A DNA stretch of 7,323 nucleotides from Rhodoferax sp. UBA6134. GTDB taxonomy: Bacteria; Pseudomonadota; Gammaproteobacteria; Burkholderiales; Burkholderiaceae_C. The translations under genes were made by a program, and so were the position numbers. The notes below the pieces were generated by a model, which saw nothing but the letters and a program-made list of their open reading frames with translations, searched no databases and was not told the DNA's origin. The stretch spans positions 1 to 7,323 of the forward strand of contig DIVK01000078.1 in the NCBI GenBank assembly GCA_002422455.1, in the 5' to 3' direction. This document shows, piece by piece, positions 1 through 5,172 of this stretch; the stretch's first letter is position 1, and each line of letters starts with the position of its first letter.

Positions 1-85
1 GAACCGTGAACGCCGGAATGCCGCGTGGCACCGGCACACCAAATTGACGCAAGATTTCCTTGCCCTGGTATTCGTGAATCTTCAT
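1..85 (-). CDS. sucC: Succinyl-CoA synthetase (ADP-forming) beta subunit, 5' end only
   Basis: Only the first 28 codons lie in the window; the gene runs off the left edge. Reading the minus strand from the ATG at 85 to 83 gives MKIHEYQGKEILRQFGVPVP and then RGIPAFTV. This is the characteristic N-terminus of SucC, the ATP-grasp subunit that, with SucD, interconverts succinyl-CoA and succinate in the TCA cycle in the cytoplasm. An AGAAGG-like ribosome site sits just upstream (about 91 to 97, minus strand), which supports this start. sucC commonly lies near recA-recX in Burkholderiales; here a plus-strand argC separates them. I see no confident sigma70 promoter for it in the divergent spacer. 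Identity is firm for such a short piece because the N-terminal motif is very conserved. Confidence 0.93.
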   Translation of the reverse strand, partial: MKIHEYQGKEILRQFGVPVPRGIPAFTV

Positions 86-120
86 GAGGACCTTCTCAGG
101 AATGGATGATTTTTATCCAG

Positions 121-144
121 CCGCAAAACCTGCTTGCTTTGCGG
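121..144. repeat. Inverted repeat in the sucC/argC spacer
   Basis: CCGCAAA at 121-127 is the exact reverse complement of TTTGCGG at 138-144, with 10 nt between the arms. A second, overlapping pairing is possible (CCTGC at 129-133 with GCAGG at 144-148). There is no T-run, so it is not a terminator. It lies just upstream of the candidate argC -35 and could be a regulator site or chance. Confidence 0.4.
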
Positions 145-151
145 CAGGCAC

Positions 152-179
152 TGGACAATGCAACCGTCGAATGTATCAT
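152..179 (+). promoter_or_regulatory. Candidate sigma70-type promoter of argC
   Basis: TGGACA at 152-157 matches the -35 consensus TTGACA at five of six positions. TATCAT at 174-179 matches the -10 consensus at five of six. The spacer is 16 bp. Transcription would start near 186, leaving a leader of roughly 70 nt before the argC ATG at 255. It was found by eye; no transcription data support it. Confidence 0.45.
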
Positions 180-254
180 GCTGCAATGCACCAAACCGGG
201 GCCCGGCCCGCAGGGCATTTCCACACAATTCATCCGGAGCGCTACAGATTCATC

Positions 255-1190
255 ATGCACAAGATATTCATTGACGGCGAGGCCGGCACCACCGGGCTTC
301 AGATTCGCGAGCGTCTGCAGTCGATGCCCGGCATCGAGCTGGTCAGCATCGACCCCGCGCTGCGCAAGGACCTCGCCGCCAAGCGCGCCCTGATGTCCCA
401 GGTGGACCTGGTGGTGCTCTGCCTGCACGACGAGGCTGCAATTGAATCGGTAGCGATGATCGATGACGTGGTCAAAACCACCGGGCAAATGGGCCCCAAA
501 ATCATTGACGCCTCCACCGCTCATCGCACTGCGCCGGGCTGGGTGTTCGGCTTTCCCGAGCTGGAGGCGGGGCAGCAGGCGCTGGTGGCGCAAGCGCGCC
601 GCGTTGCCAACCCGGGTTGTTATGCCACCGGTGCCATCGCGCTGATTCGCCCGCTTGTGGACGCGGGCCTGATCCCGACAGATTTCCCGCTGACCCTGCC
701 GTGTGTCAGCGGTTATTCAGGGGGCGGGCGCAGCATGATCGAGGCCTATGAAAAGGGCGAGGCACCCGCGTTCGAACTCTACGGGCTGGGGCTGAAGCAC
801 AAGCACCTGCCCGAAATCATGAAGTACACAGGCCTGGCGCGGCGCCCCGTGTTCATTCCCTCGGTCGGCAATTTCAGGCAGGGCATGCTGGTGCAGTTGC
901 CGCTGCACCTGGACCTGTTGCCCGGACAACCCAGCGCGCACGACCTGCATGAGGCGCTGGCCCGGCACTACGCCGGCTGCGAATGGGTCAGCGTCAAGCC
1001 TGCCACGCCCGACAACAAGCTGGATGCGCTGGCGCTGGCCGACACCAATCGGATGGAATTGCGGGTATTTTCCAACCAGGGCGTCGAGGACGGTTTCCGG
1101 CATGCCGTGCTGGTGGCCCGGCTCGACAACCTGGGCAAGGGCGCCAGCGGCGCCGCGGTGCAAAACCTCAAGCTGATGCTGGGGCTTTGA
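255..1190 (+). CDS. argC: N-acetyl-gamma-glutamyl-phosphate reductase, type 2 (uncommon form)
   Basis: The 311-residue product is the NADPH-dependent reductase that converts N-acetylglutamyl-phosphate to N-acetylglutamate semialdehyde in arginine biosynthesis (cytoplasm). The N-terminus MHKIFIDGEAGTTGLQIRER carries the nucleotide-binding glycine motif at residues 8-14. The catalytic cysteine is Cys122 in VANPGCYATG, and the conserved His-containing segment GLKHKHLPEI contains His182 and His184. Length and the FIDGxxGTTGLQI start match the shorter type 2 family rather than the ~345-residue type 1 enzyme. The start at 255 was chosen because homology begins there. The frame stays open upstream to 84, but that would add 57 unrelated residues and overlap the sucC start. 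The ribosome site is weak (GGAG at 236-239, rather far away). The 3' end overlaps recX tail to tail by 23 bp. Confidence 0.93.
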   Translation: MHKIFIDGEAGTTGLQIRERLQSMPGIELVSIDPALRKDLAAKRALMSQVDLVVLCLHDEAAIESVAMIDDVVKTTGQMGPKIIDASTAHRTAPGWVFGFPELEAGQQALVAQARRVANPGCYATGAIALIRPLVDAGLIPTDFPLTLPCVSGYSGGGRSMIEAYEKGEAPAFELYGLGLKHKHLPEIMKYTGLARRPVFIPSVGNFRQGMLVQLPLHLDLLPGQPSAHDLHEALARHYAGCEWVSVKPATPDNKLDALALADTNRMELRVFSNQGVEDGFRHAVLVARLDNLGKGASGAAVQNLKLMLGL

Positions 1191-1656
1191 GGCCGGGGCG
1201 GCGCGCGTTATCTGCCTGCACGTCCGGCACCACGCGCCGGATGATGTCGCCGTCAAAGCCGCGCGCCGCCAGAAAACGCATTTGCCGGGCGGCCTCCTGG
1301 GGTGTCGCGGGAGCTTGCCCGAATTTTTTGCGCCAGACCGCCAGTGCCCGCTCGCCCTCGCCGGCCTGGACGCGCGCCAAGGCTTCGGTGACCGCCAGCG
1401 GCGCCAGTCCCTTGCCCTGCAACTCCTGTCTGATGCGCGCCGCGCCGAGTTTGGCGGCACGGCGGTGCAGCACCGATTCGATCACGCGCTGCTCGTCGAT
1501 GAAGCCCCTGGCCTGCAGCTCGTCCAGTGCCTGCGCCAGCGTGCCGGGTTCTTCCTCAAAGCTTTTGAGCTTGCGCTCCAGCTCGGCGCGCGAGTGTTCG
1601 CGGGCGCTGAGCAGCCGCAGGGCGCGGCCCTTGAGGGAGGGTTTGGCAAACGACAT
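1168..1656 (-). CDS. recX: Regulatory protein RecX
   Basis: The product is 162 residues, normal for RecX, a small all-helical protein that binds RecA filaments and restrains recombinase and coprotease activity. Recognisable segments are ALRLLSAREHSRAELERKL at 12-30, the central LDELQARGFIDEQRVI block near 44-59 with its RRAAKLGAARIRQELQGKGL continuation to 84, and the C-terminal MRFLAARGFDGDIIRRVV at about 126-143. These are the three helical repeats of the family. It starts 33 bp after the recA stop on the same strand, so it is almost certainly co-transcribed with recA and SOS-controlled through the recA promoter. The ribosome site is poor, which fits RecX being made at much lower levels than RecA. 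Its last codons overlap the end of argC on the other strand, and no terminator is visible after it. Confidence 0.95.
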   Translation of the reverse strand: MSFAKPSLKGRALRLLSAREHSRAELERKLKSFEEEPGTLAQALDELQARGFIDEQRVIESVLHRRAAKLGAARIRQELQGKGLAPLAVTEALARVQAGEGERALAVWRKKFGQAPATPQEAARQMRFLAARGFDGDIIRRVVPDVQADNARRPGLKAPASA

Positions 1657-1689
1657 CGGGTGCTGGGTCCGGCAATGACCGCGTCAGTT

Positions 1690-2781
<1,092 letters not shown>

Positions 2782-2787
2782 GAAAAT

Positions 2788-2793
2788 CTCCTT
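2788..2793 (-). promoter_or_regulatory. Ribosome binding site of recA
   Basis: AAGGAG on the minus strand lies six bases before the ATG at 2781. It fixes the recA start and rules out the in-frame TTG at 2802, which would sit upstream of it. Confidence 0.85.
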
Positions 2794-2852
2794 GGGTATC
2801 AACGGGTTGTGGCTGGGCCAGGCTGGTTGAGAAATCTGGTTTTAACAACAGG

Positions 2853-2868
2853 CTGGATGCTTGAACAG
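2853..2868 (-). promoter_or_regulatory. Candidate LexA (SOS) box of recA
   Basis: On the minus strand the sequence reads CTGT-N8-CCAG, preceded by TA, so the left half TACTGT is perfect and the right half has one mismatch from the CTGT-N8-ACAG consensus used in beta- and gammaproteobacteria. It lies directly after the candidate -10 of the recA promoter and would cover the transcription start, a position suitable for repression. It is about 70 bp upstream of the recA start codon. Confidence 0.65.
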
Positions 2869-2869
2869 T

Positions 2870-2899
2870 AGTTTATCTTGCGTGCTTTGAATTTGTAAA
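2870..2899 (-). promoter_or_regulatory. Candidate sigma70-type promoter of recA
   Basis: On the minus strand TTTACA (2899-2894) matches the -35 consensus at five of six positions. Two overlapping -10 readings are possible: TAAACT (2875-2870, spacer 18) or GATAAA (2877-2872, spacer 16), each matching four of six. The LexA-like box begins two bases after the first of these. The exact start cannot be decided by eye. Confidence 0.5.
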
Positions 2900-2919
2900 C
2901 AGATTTTTTAGTCAATCTG
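2900..2919. promoter_or_regulatory. 20-bp palindrome in the recA/marR spacer, possible MarR operator
   Basis: CAGATT at 2900-2905 and AATCTG at 2914-2919 are exact reverse complements with 8 bp between them. Size and layout fit operators bound by MarR-family dimers, and it lies 30 bp before the marR-type start, so autoregulation is plausible. It touches the -35 side of the recA promoter. A further AATCTG copy occurs at 2833-2838 inside the recA leader. The function is inferred. Confidence 0.4.
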
Positions 2920-2948
2920 GCTTACTATTTGAAGGGCGTATTCGCACC

Positions 2949-3428
2949 ATGTCTGACACCTACCCAAACTCAACCGACGGCTGGCGCCAGGCGCACCTGG
3001 GGCACTGGATGAGCCTGGCCCTGCAACGCTTCGATGCCCGCGTGCTGTCACTGATGGCGCGCAACGAAGAAGTGCCGCTGGCGCTGTCCAATCTGGCGGC
3101 GCGCGGGAGTTTGAGCGCGTCGCACGTTCACATCACCCGGCACCTGGCGCTGGAAGGCTCGCGCCTGACCGAGCTGGCCGAACTGGCTGGCATGAGCAAG
3201 CAGGCCATGGGCAAGCTGGTCGACCAGTGCGAGGCCTGGGGTTTGGTGATGCGCCTGGCCGACGCGCGCGACGCGCGGGCCCGGCGCATCGTGTTCACGC
3301 CCATCGGACTGGCCTGGTTACAGGCCTTCCGGCAGGCGGTGGCGCAAGCTGAAAGCGAGTTGCGCGCGGCGGTCGGCGCCGAGGTGGCCGCCGTGATCGC
3401 CATCGGGCTGGAGGCGTACGCTGCCTAG
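2949..3428 (+). CDS. MarR-family winged helix-turn-helix transcriptional regulator
   Basis: The product is 159 residues, typical for MarR proteins, which act as dimeric DNA-binding regulators. The DNA-binding part is visible as LTELAELAGMSKQAMGKLVD at about 73-92 (helix-turn-helix), followed by CEAWGLV and a wing rich in Arg and Asp (RLADARDARARRIVFTPIG, 102-120). Flanking helices at about 15-37 and 121-150 would form the dimer interface. A single cysteine (Cys94) lies in the recognition region; there is no basis to call it a redox sensor. The ribosome site is GAAGGG at 2931-2936, rather far from the ATG. It is divergent from recA and shares a 167-bp control region with it, including a palindrome at 2900-2919 that may be its own operator. 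Its ligand and targets are unknown. No efflux or catabolic gene adjoins it, which is the usual clue to a MarR target. Confidence 0.85.
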   Translation: MSDTYPNSTDGWRQAHLGHWMSLALQRFDARVLSLMARNEEVPLALSNLAARGSLSASHVHITRHLALEGSRLTELAELAGMSKQAMGKLVDQCEAWGLVMRLADARDARARRIVFTPIGLAWLQAFRQAVAQAESELRAAVGAEVAAVIAIGLEAYAA

Positions 3429-3444
3429 GCACGGGTGGAATCTT

Positions 3445-3460
3445 GCCTGCCAATGCAGGC
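3445..3460 (+). terminator. Short hairpin between convergent genes, possible weak terminator
   Basis: GCCTGC (3445-3450) and GCAGGC (3455-3460) form a perfect 6-bp stem with a CAAT loop in the 65-bp gap between the marR-type stop and the end of the small minus-strand gene. On the plus strand it is followed by a pyrimidine-rich CTTGCTTCTTCC, a poor U-tract. On the minus strand there is no T-run. It could end marR transcription weakly. Confidence 0.4.
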
Positions 3461-3493
3461 CTTGCTTCTTCCAGATGGGGCTGCAGCGCCGGA

Positions 3494-3727
3494 TTATTCG
3501 GGGGCTCGAACTTCAGGTTCGGGGCGGTCAGCCGGGTGTGTTTCTTCACTCTGGTGCAGCTCTTGCGCCGACAGCAGGCGCAGCGCCTCCGGCCGGACCT
3601 GCTGGCCCAGACGTTGCGGCTCGGTCTGCTTCGCCGGTGCAAAACCCAGGGCTCGCAACAGGTCGTGCGACCAGGCGAAGTAGGTGCCGTTGAGCAGCAG
3701 CAGGATCAAAACAAGTAGTCGCAACAT
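3494..3727 (-). CDS. Small membrane-anchored protein, probably a truncated SPOR-domain protein
   Basis: The product is 77 residues. It opens with one hydrophobic helix (MLRLLVLILLLLNGTYFAWS, residues 1-20), then a soluble stretch with FAPAKQTEPQRLGQQVRPEA (about 29-48) and LRLLSAQEL, and an acidic, proline-rich end. From memory, this N-terminal half resembles Burkholderiales proteins encoded just after birA-coaX, which continue into a C-terminal SPOR domain that binds septal peptidoglycan. Here the frame stops (TAA at 3496-3494) where the linker would lead into that domain, and no SPOR-like sequence appears in any frame between it and the marR-type gene. It starts 17 bp after the birA stop, so it is likely the last gene of the SET-birA operon. 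It may be a shortened gene or a remnant. The membrane anchor is clear; the family assignment is tentative. Confidence 0.65.
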   Translation of the reverse strand: MLRLLVLILLLLNGTYFAWSHDLLRALGFAPAKQTEPQRLGQQVRPEALRLLSAQELHQSEETHPADRPEPEVRAPE

Positions 3728-3744
3728 GAGTGAAAAGGCCAGGG

Positions 3745-4584
3745 TCAGAGAAGTGCGCAGGGCGGCGCGGCCTGCGGGCGCACACTGAGTTCGGCGCTGG
3801 TGATTTTTTGCACGCCCGCCGGGGTGTGCAGGCGCAGGGCGCCTGTTTCGTCCACCCCCTGCGCCGTCCCGCTGCTGCCGTCACTGAGGGCAACCGTCAG
3901 GCCGCCCAGCGCGTCGCGTTCGTTGAAACGCCCCTGGAACGGTGCGAACCCATGTACCTCGAACGCCTTGATGGCCTGCACCAGCGGCGCGGCGATGCGC
4001 TGCAGCGCCTGCGCCGCATTCACACCGGGCAACATCTCGTCCAGCCATGCCGGTGGCGTCGCCAGACCGCCGGCATCGCGCGCCCTGATGTTGAGGCCGA
4101 CCCCGATCACGGCGTAGCGGCTGTCGCCCCAACTGGCGGTTTCAATCAGGATGCCGGCGAGCTTGCGGTCACGCCACCAGACATCGTTGGGCCATTTCAG
4201 GCGCAGATCGGGATGCAGGCTTTGCACCACGCTGACGCCCACCGCGAGCGACAGGCCTGACCAGTTCCGCGGCGCCAGGGGCAGACCCAGGGAAAAAGTC
4301 AGGGACGGGCGTGTTCCGGTATTTGTTCCGGCACCCGGGCCCCGCCCGCTGAGCCACTCGCGCCCCAGGCGGCCACGCCCGGCGGTTTGCTGCTCGGCCA
4401 CCAGCAGAATGGGTGCCAGTTGACCGGCGCGGGCGCGGCGCATCAGTTCGCTGTTGGTCGAATCGACCTCGGGCAACACTTCGACCGTGAAGCCGGGCAG
4501 ATCGGGCGCCACGGCCTCCCAGATCGCCTCGGCCGGCCAGGGGCTGCCCCCCAGGTTTGCTGCTCCATGGCCGGCGTTGTTCAT
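3745..4584 (-). CDS. birA: Biotin--[acetyl-CoA-carboxylase] ligase, without DNA-binding domain
   Basis: The product is 279 residues. It activates biotin with ATP to biotinyl-5'-AMP and attaches it to the lysine of the acetyl-CoA carboxylase carrier subunit AccB (cytoplasm). Visible motifs are DSTNSE at 41-46, the biotin-binding loop GRGRLGR at 69-75, KWPNDVWW at 130-137 containing the catalytic-region lysine, and KLAGILIE at 141-148. A C-terminal beta domain (LSDGSSGTAQGVDETGALRL, 233-252) follows. There is no N-terminal helix-turn-helix, so this is a pure ligase, unlike the E. coli repressor-ligase. A Gly/Thr-rich insert at about 80-92 follows the biotin loop and contains an in-frame 12-bp tandem duplication. 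The start lies seven bases after the SET-gene stop, and its weak GAGAG ribosome site overlaps that stop, suggesting translational coupling. Confidence 0.95.
   Translation of the reverse strand: MNNAGHGAANLGGSPWPAEAIWEAVAPDLPGFTVEVLPEVDSTNSELMRRARAGQLAPILLVAEQQTAGRGRLGREWLSGRGPGAGTNTGTRPSLTFSLGLPLAPRNWSGLSLAVGVSVVQSLHPDLRLKWPNDVWWRDRKLAGILIETASWGDSRYAVIGVGLNIRARDAGGLATPPAWLDEMLPGVNAAQALQRIAAPLVQAIKAFEVHGFAPFQGRFNERDALGGLTVALSDGSSGTAQGVDETGALRLHTPAGVQKITSAELSVRPQAAPPCALL
4312..4335. repeat. 12-bp tandem duplication inside birA
   Basis: On the plus strand TGTTCCGG occurs at 4312-4319 and again at 4324-4331, a period of 12 bp. On the coding strand the two units read GAGT (residues 84-87) and NTGT (88-91), so the repeat adds exactly four codons and keeps the frame. 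It lies in the extra loop just after the biotin-binding motif. This is the pattern expected from slipped-strand duplication followed by drift. Confidence 0.6.
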
Positions 4585-4591
4585 GGTGCTC

Positions 4592-5071
4592 TCAGCGGCG
4601 GCCGCGCTTGGGCGCCAGCAGCGTGCCCCGGCAATTTTTCGAGCCGCACCAGCAGGGGTATTCGGCCTTGAGCTTCCTGGTGTAGGGCTCGTCGATGATC
4701 AGGCCGTAGTCGTAATTGAGCTCTTCGCCGGCGCGGATGTTGCGCAGCGCCTTGATGAAGATGCGCCCGTCTTGCTCGTCGGCTTCGCAGTTCGGGTCGC
4801 AGGCGTGGTTGATCCAGCGCGAGGAATTGCCGCCGTGCTTGGCGTCGATGACATGGTTTTCATCGATGTGAAAGTAAAACGTATGGTTCGGGTCCGCCGG
4901 ATCATGCGGGTGGCGCCGCTGCGCCTCAGGCCAGCTGATGATCTCGCCCACGTACTCGATCAGGGTCTCGCCCTCGGCGATGTCCTGCACGGCAAAGACG
5001 CCTTTTCCATGCACGCCGGAGCGACGGGTTTGAATGCGGCGGTGGCTTGCGGCGGCGGCTTTTTTGGACAC
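4592..5071 (-). CDS. SET-domain protein-lysine N-methyltransferase with post-SET zinc motif
   Basis: The product is 159 residues. SET proteins transfer methyl groups from S-adenosylmethionine to protein lysines. Visible motifs are the cofactor-binding GKGVFA at 22-27, the core NHACDPNC at 88-95 (pseudoknot NHxCxPNC), and ELNYDYG at 117-123 containing catalytic-region tyrosines. The C-terminal CWCGSKNCRG at 140-149 is a complete post-SET CxCx4C motif that, with Cys91, can hold zinc. The basic N-terminus (SKKAAAASHRRIQTRR) and C-terminus (APKRGRR) could contact nucleic acid or an acidic partner. The start is a GTG at 5071 with no clear ribosome site; no in-frame ATG was found upstream. The gene ends seven bases before birA, so they should form one operon. 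The substrate is unknown. In eukaryotes this architecture methylates histones; here a bacterial protein target must be assumed. Confidence 0.88.
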   Translation of the reverse strand: MSKKAAAASHRRIQTRRSGVHGKGVFAVQDIAEGETLIEYVGEIISWPEAQRRHPHDPADPNHTFYFHIDENHVIDAKHGGNSSRWINHACDPNCEADEQDGRIFIKALRNIRAGEELNYDYGLIIDEPYTRKLKAEYPCWCGSKNCRGTLLAPKRGRR

Positions 5072-5100
5072 GGCTGAAAATTTGGTATGGTGAACTCGTA

Positions 5101-5122
5101 TGGGCGCGTGTGTGCGCGCCCA
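5101..5122. repeat. Perfect 8-bp inverted repeat (hairpin)
   Basis: TGGGCGCG at 5101-5108 and CGCGCCCA at 5115-5122 are exact reverse complements around a TGTGTG loop. No T-run follows on either strand, so it is not a Rho-independent terminator. A GC-rich stem this strong in the leader of either gene could affect translation, or it could extrude as a cruciform in supercoiled DNA. Confidence 0.6.
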
Positions 5123-5147
5123 CGTGCATATGCGTGCGCCTGCGCGC
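5104..5147. other. Alternating purine-pyrimidine tract, potential Z-DNA
   Basis: Bases 5104-5119 alternate perfectly (GCGC, then GTGTGT, then GCGCGC). Bases 5121-5139 alternate perfectly again (CACGTGCATATGCGTGCGC), and 5141-5147 do so once more, with single-base breaks at 5120 and 5140. About 44 bp is therefore of the type that flips to left-handed Z-DNA under negative supercoiling. It lies 26 bp before topB. The alternation is seen directly; Z-DNA formation is inferred. Confidence 0.55.
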
Positions 5148-5172
5148 CCGCGAGAAACTGGATTGTAGTCAG

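Larger units (their letters stand above)
86..254. promoter_or_regulatory. Divergent sucC/argC intergenic region
   Basis: This 169-bp spacer separates the divergent starts of sucC (minus) and argC (plus). It holds a candidate plus-strand promoter at 152-179, a perfect 7-bp inverted repeat at 121-144, a smaller 5-bp inverted repeat (TGGAT at 103-107 with ATCCA at 115-119), and two copies of CAATGCA at 156-162 and 184-190 flanking the candidate -10. No convincing ArgR box could be recognised by eye. The argC frame stays open upstream through this spacer, but the predicted residues there do not resemble ArgC, so I treat it as non-coding. Confidence 0.6.
5072..5172. promoter_or_regulatory. Divergent SET-gene/topB control region
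   Basis: This 101-bp spacer separates the divergent starts of the SET gene (GTG at 5071, minus) and topB (ATG at 5173, plus). A weak plus-strand promoter can be drawn for topB: TTGGAC at 5064-5069, spacer 16, and an extended -10 TGGTATGGT ending at 5091. For the minus strand a good -10 TACAAT lies at 5167-5162, but the best -35 (GCGACA at 5192-5187) is 19 bp away. If both are real, the two transcripts overlap and each leader includes the hairpin at 5101-5122. Ribosome sites for both genes are weak. Confidence 0.4.

Noticed and set aside
84..254. Upstream extension of argC by 57 codons
   Set aside because: The added residues do not resemble ArgC, they overlap the sucC start, and they would bury the candidate promoter. 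ArgC homology begins at the ATG at 255.
717..1460. 247-codon minus-strand frame across argC and recX
   Set aside because: It overlaps two well-supported genes in other frames, and its Arg- and Gln-rich composition is typical of shadow frames in high-GC DNA.
2782..2802. Earlier in-frame TTG start for recA at 2802
   Set aside because: The AAGGAG ribosome site lies inside those added codons and is ideally spaced for the ATG at 2781, where RecA homology also fits.
3423..3430. Palindrome GCCTAGGC over the marR-type stop codon
   Set aside because: An 8-bp palindrome is expected by chance at this length of sequence, and nothing around it suggests a site.
3295..3642. Alternative minus-strand frame that could continue the small membrane protein through a frameshift
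   Set aside because: The frame runs into the antisense of the marR-type gene as Arg/Pro-rich sequence and shows no SPOR-like features, so a simple frameshift does not restore the missing domain.
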